NCBI GenBank assembly: GCA_946406435.1
Contig: CAMJKP010000003.1
Coordinates: 1 to 64,000 of the forward strand
Origin: an uncultured Prevotellaceae bacterium
GTDB taxonomy: Bacteria > Bacteroidota > Bacteroidia > Bacteroidales > Bacteroidaceae
Direction: 5' to 3'
DNA: 64,000 bases
In this document: positions 33,959 through 43,337 of the stretch, one piece after another
Position numbering within the stretch: the first letter of the stretch is position 1
How the letters are laid out: every line of letters starts with the position of its first letter
Translations under genes and position numbers: made by a program
Notes under the pieces: generated by a model
What the model was told of the DNA's origin: nothing
Databases searched by the model: none
Seen by the model: the letters and a program-made list of their open reading frames with translations, nothing else

Positions 33959-36505
33959 GTGAAGATTATGAACAAATCTACAAGCAAAATTTTGAGCATT
34001 CTTCTGCTCTTAATCGCAAGTGCCTCATGGACAGGCGCAAGAGCCGACGGTGGCTTTTGGGAAACAAAGGACGGTTGGTCATTTGACAACGGAAACGGTC
34101 TGTACTTTTTCATTGACTCGGAAGCAGGAACCGCCGTTTTGACAAACAGCGAAATGAAATCAGAGGGAAGTACCAAAGGTGCCAACTCATACAGTGGAAA
34201 CATTGACATTCCTGAAACTGTAACATTCAACGGCAATATATATCCTGTAGTAGGCATACAAGAATATGCTTTCTATAATTCTACAGGTTTGAGAACCGTG
34301 GCTATCCCTGCATCCATCACATCAATCGGAAGCCAGGCTTTCAGCGGATGTACAGGTCTTGAAGCTATCACTGTTGATAATCTGAACCCACAATATGCTT
34401 CTATCGGTGGCCTCCTTCTTAGCAAGAATCAGAAAACGCTCCTCTACTGTCCAGGTGGAAAGAGTGGCGAATGTGTAGTTCCAACAAAAGTAACAACCAT
34501 TGCAAACAATGCTTTTCTGAATTGTTCTAATTTGACAAGTGTCGTTCTGCCAGATGGAGTTACTTCTATTGGCGAAAGTGCTTTTCAGGGCTGCTCATCA
34601 CTTGCTTCTATCAACATGCCAGCATCTCTCACCACAATTGGCGATAATGCATTTTACGAAGCCCGTGCTCTCAGTTCAAAAATTGTAATTCCTTCAGGAG
34701 TTTTGACAATAGGTGCGTCTGCATTCCAGTATTGTACAAGTCTTAACAATGTTGTATTGTCAGAAGGTATTAATGAAATAAAGAACAACGCATTTAGAGA
34801 TTGTACTTCGCTTCAAAGCATACAGTTGCCTAGCACTGTAACTAGCATTGGAACCTATGCATTTGCGTACACTGGACTCACTTCTATCACAATCCCAGAA
34901 AAAATTACAGAAATCAAGTCTGGAACATTCGAGGGTGCAAAGCTTACCTATGTTTCACTTCCAGAAAATCTGACCGCAATCAAGAATAAAGCATTCTACA
35001 ATAACGGAACAACAATAGGCACACTGAACATCCCTGCAAGTGTTACTTCTATTGGCGATCTTGCATTTGACAAGACAACCATCAACGACATTTACGTAAA
35101 CAACACACCAAGGCATCTGCAGATAAGTATCTCTGACCCTTTCAATAAGGTATCTGGCATGCATATTCATGTTTTTACACAGATGGCAGGCATTTTCAGC
35201 AACAGCACACATTGGGATTCATACAGCGCATATTTTGTTGGAGATATTGCAATCAAGCATATCTCTACCGTCACATTGGATCAGGCAACACTTACATTGC
35301 CTACAAATACCATTTTCCAATTAAATGCATCCATCGCTCCTGAAGACGCAGATGTTAAGGATGTTGTATTCACAACTAGCAACCCAAATATCGTTGCAAT
35401 CGTCAACGGGGAGACAGGACAGATCAAGTCTGGTACTCAAAACGGATCTGCAACAATTACTTGTACAGCAGCTGACGGAACAGGATACTATGCAGAATGT
35501 GTCGTTACTGTCAACAACCAGTTCGTGCCAGCAAACAACATCACACTCAACAAGCAAAATTTGAAAATGAACGCTGGAACATCATTCCAGTTGAAGGCTA
35601 CTATATCCCCTGCAAGTGCAACATACAAGTCAGCAACATGGGAGTCTTCTGATGAAACTGTCGCAACAGTTGACGCAGACGGATGGGTACACGCTATCAA
35701 AGCAGGTAACGTAACCATCACCGCTATGTCTAAAGACGGATATGTAGAGACAACTTGCGAGATTACAGTCTCACACAGCACATACACCATCACAGATGGT
35801 GCGGCATACACAAATACCAAGACTGAAACTGCAACAACACTCAGCTACACACGTACCTTCAACAATACTGCATGGCAGGCTCTTTACATTCCATTCAGGA
35901 TGTCATACGACGACTGGAAAGACAAGTTCTACGTTGCAAAACTGCTCAACGTACATTCACACGACAATGATGGTGATGGCAAGGTAGAAGATATGGATGT
36001 CGAGATCGTCCGCATTACCGAAGGCACTCTTAAAGAGAATCACCCATATCTCATTAAGGCAATGAATACAGGCACGCAGACAATCACAATCAACGATGCC
36101 ACAATCTACCCTGCAGAGAGCAACTCTATCCAGTGTGCTTCCACAGAGCACATATGTGACTTCATAGGTGCATACGAAGTAACAAACGTTCCTTACGAAG
36201 GAGGTTACGTATTGAGTGGTGGCGAGTTCAAGAAGACAAACGAAAGCGCAACTATAAATCCTTGCCGTTTCTATCTGCAGATTACTGCAAAAGACGGTCA
36301 GCTTGTTAAGATCAACAATGCAAAGATTATCGAGTTTGACGAATTTGGAAACGAGGAGACAACTGCTATCAACTCTGTTGAGTCCGACCAGAACAACGTT
36401 ACAGAGATTTACAACGTTAATGGTATCAAGCAGGTATCAACAAAGCAGGGCTTGAATATCGTAAAGATGGCTGATGGTTCTGCAAAGAAGCTCTTCGTTA
36501 AATAA
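33959..36505 (+). CDS. BspA-like LRR_5 protein with Big_2-type Ig domains and a C-terminal T9SS-type tail
   Basis: Repeated 'xxIxIPxxVTSIGxxAFxxCxxL'; 'TFQLNASIAPEDADVKDVVFTTSNPNIVAI'; tail 'EIYNVNGIKQVSTKQGLNIVKMADGSAKKLFVK'. Confidence 0.9.
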   Translation: MKIMNKSTSKILSILLLLIASASWTGARADGGFWETKDGWSFDNGNGLYFFIDSEAGTAVLTNSEMKSEGSTKGANSYSGNIDIPETVTFNGNIYPVVGIQEYAFYNSTGLRTVAIPASITSIGSQAFSGCTGLEAITVDNLNPQYASIGGLLLSKNQKTLLYCPGGKSGECVVPTKVTTIANNAFLNCSNLTSVVLPDGVTSIGESAFQGCSSLASINMPASLTTIGDNAFYEARALSSKIVIPSGVLTIGASAFQYCTSLNNVVLSEGINEIKNNAFRDCTSLQSIQLPSTVTSIGTYAFAYTGLTSITIPEKITEIKSGTFEGAKLTYVSLPENLTAIKNKAFYNNGTTIGTLNIPASVTSIGDLAFDKTTINDIYVNNTPRHLQISISDPFNKVSGMHIHVFTQMAGIFSNSTHWDSYSAYFVGDIAIKHISTVTLDQATLTLPTNTIFQLNASIAPEDADVKDVVFTTSNPNIVAIVNGETGQIKSGTQNGSATITCTAADGTGYYAECVVTVNNQFVPANNITLNKQNLKMNAGTSFQLKATISPASATYKSATWESSDETVATVDADGWVHAIKAGNVTITAMSKDGYVETTCEITVSHSTYTITDGAAYTNTKTETATTLSYTRTFNNTAWQALYIPFRMSYDDWKDKFYVAKLLNVHSHDNDGDGKVEDMDVEIVRITEGTLKENHPYLIKAMNTGTQTITINDATIYPAESNSIQCASTEHICDFIGAYEVTNVPYEGGYVLSGGEFKKTNESATINPCRFYLQITAKDGQLVKINNAKIIEFDEFGNEETTAINSVESDQNNVTEIYNVNGIKQVSTKQGLNIVKMADGSAKKLFVK

Positions 36506-36513
36506 CAGATATT

Positions 36514-36717
36514 ATGAAGAAAAAAATATATATTCAACCAAAAGTCTACACGGAGCGTATGCAAATCTGTAACATTCTTGCAGGAACCTACGAGAACATT
36601 CACATCGATAATGGTGACAATGGCGGTAGCGGTCCTGGCGAAGAAGTAGGAGGAGGCGATGCTAAAATGTTTGGCAGCTTCGGCTACTTTGGCGACTGCG
36701 AGGATGAAGAATATTAA
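36514..36717 (+). CDS. Short 67-aa peptide, 'MKKKIYIQP...ILAG' N-terminal type
   Basis: ORF 8 bp downstream of the LRR protein; N-terminus aligns with the peptide at 38704. Confidence 0.7.
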   Translation: MKKKIYIQPKVYTERMQICNILAGTYENIHIDNGDNGGSGPGEEVGGGDAKMFGSFGYFGDCEDEEY

Positions 36718-36740
36718 CATCGTAATTAACAATTAAATAA

Positions 36741-36780
36741 ATAAGACTACGCGTGGCGCGTAGTCTTATTTTCTTTTATA
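36741..36780 (+). terminator. Rho-independent terminator
   Basis: ataagactacgcg-tgg-cgcgtagtcttat followed by a T-rich tract. Confidence 0.9.
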
Positions 36781-36957
36781 TAGATAGTAAAATCTACACT
36801 TATTCTACTTTTTTTGTTAATTTCTTCTTTTTTTCGACAAAAAATTTGGTCATTTCATAGGAAATTGCTAATTTTGTACCGATTTATATAGTATACCCAA
36901 CTCAAAAGAGGGAAGGAAACACTAATTCTAATGATATAAACAAAAAAACATACAGAT

Positions 36958-38682
36958 ATGAAAAAAAGACTATTACTTTTAGCTGCAGTTCTTTCTGCAA
37001 GTGCAAGTATTACATTTGCACAAGAAAAAACCGTGTATAGTGACGACAACAACATCACTTACACCTACTCCGCAAACTCTGATGTTACAATTACAGCGCA
37101 AGGTCAAAGTAGTTTAGACAGCGAGAACAACAGGGAGAATATAATATTGGGGTCAACATTATCAATCGACTATGTAGCCTTCACAAGGGTTGCAAACCGC
37201 ACCAGAGACATTAAGTTGACTGTATCAGACATCAACGACTATTCTATTCTCCCATCACAATTGCAAAGTTTTTCACGCGCGGTGGTTTCTGGTGAAGATC
37301 TAACAAATGACGATCTGAACACAACTCTTTCTTCTTTTGCAACCGACAACAGACTGAATTTCCCACGAACTCAACGAAATAATCTGCCTCCATCAGAGAT
37401 GTACTACAAAATAAGGCAGAACACAAATGCAGAAAAGGCCGCATACGCAACATATCAGAATGCATGCGAGAAAGCCAGAACAAGAGGTCTATACGTCTAC
37501 ACTGGAGCAGAGCTGCTTGAAGAAGGCGTAGATTTTGACCTTTATCATATGCAAATAAACGAAGGCTTGTATTATATTGATGCTCCTGATGCGGTTAATG
37601 TTATATTAATAAATGCAACAACAGGCAACTGGAAAGAGGGTACAACATACCTGAATTGTACCGACAATTTCATTCCTACCTATATTGGTTCTAACATCCC
37701 ATTGCCAACAACAACCGCATCAGATGAGGACTCAAAAGTTGGTATCGTATCAGGATTGGTAGATTTGGCAAGATTCAACAATATCGTTGCAGGTAAGGCA
37801 TTTTTAAACTATGACTTTACTGGTACAACAATTGTTGGTTCTATCAACAGCTCAACTGTAGGTGCAAACCGTCTTGCTTATTTTGCCGACGGAATTTCTG
37901 CAGAAGGTGTAAACATTATCAATGGAACAAGTTGTGAGAACTATGAACTTGCAGATGATGGTACAGAAATCAAAGTTTCAAAGGCCTTCAATGCAAAGAA
38001 CATTGACTACACACGTAACATCACAGCTGGTAACTACTACACAATTACCGTACCATTCAACTTCCAGAACAAGTCAGACTATTTCAACCGCACATCAACC
38101 TTCACTTCTTGTAATAAAGTAGGAGATAAGACACAGGTAAAGTTCACACTTGGTGAATGGGAGGCTAATATGCCAATGCTTTGTAAGGCAAACACAAGTA
38201 CCTCTGTAATGAGCCTTTCAAGCACACAGGGCATTGAGGTTAAGAAGTCTGTTGCAAAGTCATGGAGTGGTGATGAACAGTCAAGCGAGCCTGCTAAGTT
38301 CAATGGCAACTACGAAGCAAAGACCAAGGAAGAACTTGCAGATGCATACATCGTTGGTTTGAGCGGTACATTTGGTAAGATGCCAGTAAACAGCACAAGA
38401 CTCAAGCCAGGTCGCGCTTACATTACTCTTGATAAGAATTCTGCTGCAAAGCTTGAAAATGCTATTGTTGAGTTCGTTGACGAGGAAGGAACTGTAGAGG
38501 TTCTTGAGTTTAACGGAGAGACAACAGGTATCGACGGTGTTACAGATTCTGCTGATGAGGTTATGGATTCTCAGTTCGTTTCTATTGATGGTAAGGTTGC
38601 AACAACACCAGTAAAGGGTATTAACATCGTTAAGAGTACTCTTAAGAACGGACAGACAACCACAAAGAAAGTCGTATATTAA
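36958..38682 (+). CDS. Secreted hypothetical protein with C-terminal T9SS-type tail
   Basis: Signal peptide 'MKKRLLLLAAVLSASASITFAQ'; tail 'FVSIDGKVATTPVKGINIVKSTLKNGQTTTKKVVY'. Confidence 0.75.
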   Translation: MKKRLLLLAAVLSASASITFAQEKTVYSDDNNITYTYSANSDVTITAQGQSSLDSENNRENIILGSTLSIDYVAFTRVANRTRDIKLTVSDINDYSILPSQLQSFSRAVVSGEDLTNDDLNTTLSSFATDNRLNFPRTQRNNLPPSEMYYKIRQNTNAEKAAYATYQNACEKARTRGLYVYTGAELLEEGVDFDLYHMQINEGLYYIDAPDAVNVILINATTGNWKEGTTYLNCTDNFIPTYIGSNIPLPTTTASDEDSKVGIVSGLVDLARFNNIVAGKAFLNYDFTGTTIVGSINSSTVGANRLAYFADGISAEGVNIINGTSCENYELADDGTEIKVSKAFNAKNIDYTRNITAGNYYTITVPFNFQNKSDYFNRTSTFTSCNKVGDKTQVKFTLGEWEANMPMLCKANTSTSVMSLSSTQGIEVKKSVAKSWSGDEQSSEPAKFNGNYEAKTKEELADAYIVGLSGTFGKMPVNSTRLKPGRAYITLDKNSAAKLENAIVEFVDEEGTVEVLEFNGETTGIDGVTDSADEVMDSQFVSIDGKVATTPVKGINIVKSTLKNGQTTTKKVVY

Positions 38683-38703
38683 TTTAATAAGACAGATACA
38701 GTT

Positions 38704-38850
38704 ATGAAAAAAGAATATATCACACCAGAATTCAGACCAAGGAAAATGGCTGTAGAGGAGAGTCTTCTTGCAGCCATCTCGGAGAACGGAAACACCACAA
38801 CAGGTTATCTTACAGATGAACCTATTGACGATGATGATTTCGATGATTAA
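38704..38850 (+). CDS. Short 48-aa peptide, 'MKKEYITP...LLAA' N-terminal type (not in ORF track)
   Basis: Translation MKKEYITPEFRPRKMAVEESLLAAISENGNTTTGYLTDEPIDDDDFDD*; 21 bp after the preceding CDS. Confidence 0.7.
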   Translation: MKKEYITPEFRPRKMAVEESLLAAISENGNTTTGYLTDEPIDDDDFDD

Positions 38851-38900
38851 GTAAAAGATCTACGCATACATAATTTTATGTATGAACATCACAATAAAGA

Positions 38901-38940
38901 TAAAGAGCAGCAACCATTAAGTTGTTGCTCTTTATTATTG
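38901..38940 (+). terminator. Hairpin terminator
   Basis: aaagagcagcaac-cattaa-gttgttgctcttt. Confidence 0.85.
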
Positions 38941-38982
38941 CATCCAAAATAGAAGTACAACCAGAGATTTTCCATATAAGAT

Positions 38983-39013
38983 TTTGAATTCTGAAAATTA
39001 TTGATTAACTTTG
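38983..39013 (+). promoter_or_regulatory. Promoter TTTG-N19-TAACTTTG for trmB-topB
   Basis: TTTG 38983-38986, TAACTTTG 39006-39013. Confidence 0.75.
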
Positions 39014-39099
39014 CATTCATAAACCAGAGACAGGCATCGCTCCATGAGCGACACGCCTTATTTCTTGAGTACAAGAAAACACTCACAAATCACTAATCA

Positions 39100-39870
39100 A
39101 TGGGAAAAGGTAAACTCGCGAAGTTCGCAGACATGGAACGCTATGAGAACGTGTTCCAATATCCATTCTCTGTAGTGGATAATGTTCCTTTCGAAATGAA
39201 AGGTCACTGGAGAGAACAGTACTTCCACAACGACAATCCTATCGTACTCGAATTGGGGTGCGGTAAAGGAGAATATACGGTGGAACTGGCCCAACTATAT
39301 CCTAATGTGAACTTTATTGGTGTTGACATAAAGGGAGCGCGTATGTGGACAGGTGCCACCAAGGCTTTGGAAGCAGGACTGAAGAACGTTGCATTCCTTC
39401 GCACTAACATCGAGATAATAGACCGTTTCTTCTCTGAAGATGAGGTACAGGAGATTTGGCTTACCTTCTCTGACCCTCAGATGAAGAACGTGCACAAGCG
39501 TCTTACCTCTACTTTCTTCCTTGAGCGTTACCGTCATTTCCTTGTAGATAACGGAATCATACATCTAAAGACGGACTCTAACTTCCTGTTCACTTACACC
39601 ACCTATATGGTGGAGCATAATGAACTGCCAGTTCTTTTCCGCACAACAGATCTCTATCATACCGAAGGTATTGACGAAGAGACAAAGAAGATTCTGTCTA
39701 TCCAGACCTATTACGAGTCTATGTGGATTGAGCGTGGACTTAACATCAAATACATGAAGTTCCTTCTTCCACAAGAAAAACAACTCTCCGAGTCAGAAAA
39801 AGAGATTGAATTGGATGATTATCGTTCGTATCACAGAGATAAACGTAGCAGTTTAGATACAGCCAAATAA
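39100..39870 (+). CDS. trmB: tRNA (guanosine(46)-N7)-methyltransferase
   Basis: '[36 protein letters not shown]', '[17 protein letters not shown]'. Confidence 0.93.
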   Translation: MGKGKLAKFADMERYENVFQYPFSVVDNVPFEMKGHWREQYFHNDNPIVLELGCGKGEYTVELAQLYPNVNFIGVDIKGARMWTGATKALEAGLKNVAFLRTNIEIIDRFFSEDEVQEIWLTFSDPQMKNVHKRLTSTFFLERYRHFLVDNGIIHLKTDSNFLFTYTTYMVEHNELPVLFRTTDLYHTEGIDEETKKILSIQTYYESMWIERGLNIKYMKFLLPQEKQLSESEKEIELDDYRSYHRDKRSSLDTAK

Positions 39871-42080
39871 TGATTGTTTGCATAGCCGAGAAACCGAGCG
39901 TAGCTCGTGATATTGCCAATGTACTTGGAGCCACGAATTCTAAGCAAGGGTACATTGAAGGCAATGGATATCAGGTAACGTGGACATTCGGTCACTTGTG
40001 CGAGCTGAAGGACCCTGGTGAATATACCCCGATGTGGAAGGTATGGTCATTGGGGGCATTACCTATGATACCACAGCGTTTCGGAATAAAACTGAAAGAC
40101 GACCAAGGTATCAAGGCTCAGTTTGCTACAATCGAGAAACTGATGCAAGAGGCAGACTCCATTATCAACTGTGGTGATGCCGGCCAAGAGGGAGAGCTTA
40201 TCCAACGATGGGTAATGCAAAAGGCCGGAGCTAAATGTCCTGTGAAAAGACTCTGGATCTCATCACTTACAGAAGAGGCCATACGTGAAGGATTTCAGAC
40301 ACTAAAGGATCAGCAAGAATACGAGCCTTTGTATCTTGCCGGACTTTCACGTGCCATAGGCGACTGGCTCCTTGGCATGAATGCCACCCGTCTCTACACG
40401 TTGAAATACCGTCCACAAGGCCGTACAAATCAAGTACTTTCCATTGGAAGGGTACAAACCCCTACCCTTGCAATGATTGTAAATCGCCAGAAGGAAATCG
40501 AAAACTTTGAGCCTCGTCAGTCATGGGTTCTTACAACCATATACAAGGATTCAAAGTTTACCGCCATCGCGCACGACGAAGAGGCAGAAGCAGAAGATGC
40601 TGCTGAAGTTGCCGAGGCAGCTAAGAATGGCAAGACACAGAAGTCGAAAGGTCCTATTTTCCGTCAGATAGAATATACCACCGAGGAAGAAGGAAAGAAG
40701 ATTCTTGAAGCCATCAAGGATAATGATTTCCACATCGTAGATATAACAAAGAAAAAAGGAACAGAAGCACCTCCACGTCTTTACGACCTTACCTCGCTCC
40801 AGGTAGATTGCAATAAAAAGTTCGGATATTCAGCTGATCAGACACTTCAGCTAATTCAATCACTATACGAGAAGAAGTTCACTACCTACCCACGTGTAGA
40901 TACCACATTCCTTTCTGATGACATCTATCCAAAATGTCCTCAGACAATGAATGGTCTGTTCAAGACGCAATTCTCAGGCGTGGCTCCTTATGCAGAACTT
41001 GTGAAAGCCATTGGTGGCAAACCTCTGAAGAAGAGCAAGAAGGTGTTCGACTCTTCAAAGGTAACAGATCACCATGCTATAATCCCTACAGGCGTACCTC
41101 CACAGGGATTGTCAGACATGGAGCGTAATGTTTTCGACCTTGTAGCAAGAGCTTTCATTGCTGCTTTCTATCCTGATTTGAAGTTTGAAACGACCACTAT
41201 TCTCGGAAGAGTCGCACTTACACAAGAGGCAGAAGTCCTCGAAACAGGAAAAGAGGCACTTAATGATGAGAACAGCGTGCTCTTCAGAACCTCTGTACGT
41301 ATTGTCACGGATGAAGGTTGGAAGGTCGTTTTCAAGAAGGATAATGCGATTGTAGATTCTGACAATGAGAATGAGGAAGAGGACAACGCATCTTCAAACG
41401 TGACATTCTCAAAGGGCGAGAAAGGTCCTCACATCCCTTCTCTTTCAGAGAAATGGACACAGCCTCCAAAGCCTTACACAGAGGCCACATTGCTTCGTGC
41501 TATGGAAACGGCAGGTAAGTTCGTGGATAATGATGAACTGCGAGACGCTATGAAGGAGAACGGCATAGGTCGCCCTTCTACCCGTGCAGCTATCATAGAA
41601 ACGCTCTTCAAGCGCCATTACATAAGGAAGGAGCGCAAAACCCTCGTAGCGACTCCTACAGGTATAGAATTGATAGACCTTATACACGAAGACGTGTTGA
41701 AGAGTCCAGAGCTTACTGGTATTTGGGAAAAGAAACTCCGCGACATTGAGCACAGAAAATATGATGCAGGAATGTTCATTTCCGAACTCAAGGAGCAGAT
41801 TACAAGCATTGTGAATCAGGTCCTTGCAGACAATACCAACAGAAGAGTCACAGTCGTTGATCCAGAAGAAGAGCAAAAGAAGAAGGCAACTAAGAAGACT
41901 TCAACAAAGAAAAAGACTGTAGATGCCTCTAACACACCTGTATCTTCTCAACGCTCCAATGCCAACGAAGTTCCTACTATATGCCCTTTATGCGGAAAAG
42001 GAACTATCATAAAAGGCAAGACAGCATACGGATGTTCAGAATGGAAAAACGGCTGCACATACAGAAAACCATTCGCTTAA
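39870..42080 (+). CDS. topB: DNA topoisomerase III
   Basis: 'CIAEKPSVARDIANVLGA', 'YKVxT/TTYPRVDT' region, C-terminal zinc motif 'CPLCGKGTIIKGKTAYGCSEWKNGC'. Confidence 0.94.
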   Translation: MIVCIAEKPSVARDIANVLGATNSKQGYIEGNGYQVTWTFGHLCELKDPGEYTPMWKVWSLGALPMIPQRFGIKLKDDQGIKAQFATIEKLMQEADSIINCGDAGQEGELIQRWVMQKAGAKCPVKRLWISSLTEEAIREGFQTLKDQQEYEPLYLAGLSRAIGDWLLGMNATRLYTLKYRPQGRTNQVLSIGRVQTPTLAMIVNRQKEIENFEPRQSWVLTTIYKDSKFTAIAHDEEAEAEDAAEVAEAAKNGKTQKSKGPIFRQIEYTTEEEGKKILEAIKDNDFHIVDITKKKGTEAPPRLYDLTSLQVDCNKKFGYSADQTLQLIQSLYEKKFTTYPRVDTTFLSDDIYPKCPQTMNGLFKTQFSGVAPYAELVKAIGGKPLKKSKKVFDSSKVTDHHAIIPTGVPPQGLSDMERNVFDLVARAFIAAFYPDLKFETTTILGRVALTQEAEVLETGKEALNDENSVLFRTSVRIVTDEGWKVVFKKDNAIVDSDNENEEEDNASSNVTFSKGEKGPHIPSLSEKWTQPPKPYTEATLLRAMETAGKFVDNDELRDAMKENGIGRPSTRAAIIETLFKRHYIRKERKTLVATPTGIELIDLIHEDVLKSPELTGIWEKKLRDIEHRKYDAGMFISELKEQITSIVNQVLADNTNRRVTVVDPEEEQKKKATKKTSTKKKTVDASNTPVSSQRSNANEVPTICPLCGKGTIIKGKTAYGCSEWKNGCTYRKPFA

Positions 42081-42118
42081 AACAACACATACTACTCCAA
42101 AATAAGGAGGCTATTCTT

Positions 42119-42206
42119 TCGCTTATCCAAGGAACCAAACTCGATGAACCTCCGCTCTATGTTCGCTCTTAGAACGGACCTTCATCGAGTTTGGTTCCTT
42201 GTCATA
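42119..42206. repeat. Palindromic element with 11-bp NCG phasing (copy A)
   Basis: Perfect 21-bp stem caaggaaccaaactcgatgaa (42128-42148)/ttcatcgagtttggttccttg (42181-42201); NCG at 42119, 42141, 42152, 42163, 42174, 42185. Confidence 0.92.
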
Positions 42207-42628
42207 TAGAAAGATCTTATAACCATGAAGGGAAGTGAAAGGGTAACTGAAATTGTAAGATACGCCTGAAAATTGTGGTTTTTCTTCATTTTTTTGCAGA
42301 AAAGTATCACAAAATAAGACAAATTCTGAATTTTCATAGGCTTTTCTGAAAACTTATGATTATACGTCGGTTTTCTTGACACTTGTCAAAGAAATATTAT
42401 ATACATACATAAATTAACTATAATTATTTGCCTATTATGGATTCTCGGCATAATTTTGCACCCACAAATCAGAAACGCCCACCAGTCTCTATGGGCTGAC
42501 GAAGGCAATTTATTTCGCAAAAAAGCACTTACATTCAAAAATAACATAAAACAAAAATGAGGGTAATCCGAAAACCTCAGTATTCAGGAACAGAGTAGGA
42601 ATAAAACAAAATTAAGCAACTAAAAATT

Positions 42629-43177
42629 ATGAAGAAATTTTTTGCAATCGCTGCTCTCGCAGTAGCATCTCTTACAGCAAACGCACAGGCTTGGCTTGGT
42701 GGTTCTTTCAATTTCAACTGGGAAAAAGGCAAGTGGGATGGTGCCAAGGCAACAACTTCATGGAAAATTGCTCCAGAGATTGGCTACAACATCAACGAGA
42801 ACTGGGCAATAGCAGGTAAAATTGCTGTAGGTGGCGAATCACGCTACAAAGAAGAACATGGAGCTCTAGTAGAAAAATCAGTAACAACATTTACTGTTAG
42901 CCCATATGCTCGCTACACATTCGCTCAGATAGACGACCTCTCATTCTTCGTTGATGGTGGTATTCACTTCACATCTTACGGCAAGGACAATGGTAGCTCA
43001 TTCGGTATTGGCATTCAGCCTGGTCTTGCATACAAGGTTGCAGATGGTGTAACCCTCGCTGCTAAATTCGGTTACTTCGGTTGGAAAACATACGACAAGG
43101 AAGCTGGTAACAAAGATCAGTTTGGTCTTGGTGTAGATGGCAACAATCTTGAGTTCGGTATTTATTTCGACCTCTAA
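42629..43177 (+). CDS. Outer membrane beta-barrel protein
   Basis: Signal peptide, aromatic/alternating beta pattern, C-terminal F/L ending 'LEFGIYFDL'. Confidence 0.8.
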   Translation: MKKFFAIAALAVASLTANAQAWLGGSFNFNWEKGKWDGAKATTSWKIAPEIGYNINENWAIAGKIAVGGESRYKEEHGALVEKSVTTFTVSPYARYTFAQIDDLSFFVDGGIHFTSYGKDNGSSFGIGIQPGLAYKVADGVTLAAKFGYFGWKTYDKEAGNKDQFGLGVDGNNLEFGIYFDL

Positions 43178-43204
43178 GAATCAGAACATAATAAAAAAAC
43201 TATA

Positions 43205-43236
43205 CAAGGCTTGCAACTTCTGTTGCAGGCCTTTTT
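43205..43236 (+). terminator. Hairpin terminator
   Basis: aaggcttgcaac-ttct-gttgcaggccttttttcg. Confidence 0.85.
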
Positions 43237-43266
43237 TCGTGCTTTAATCTCTTTTCACTAATAAGA

Positions 43267-43298
43267 TTTGGAAATCTCCATTTTTATCACTATCTTTG
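43267..43298 (+). promoter_or_regulatory. Promoter TTTG-N20-TATCTTTG for mrp/A2M
   Basis: TTTG 43267-43270, TATCTTTG 43291-43298. Confidence 0.8.
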
Positions 43299-43337
43299 CA
43301 TTCTAAAAGAAAATCATTTTTGAATAAAAAAACAGCA

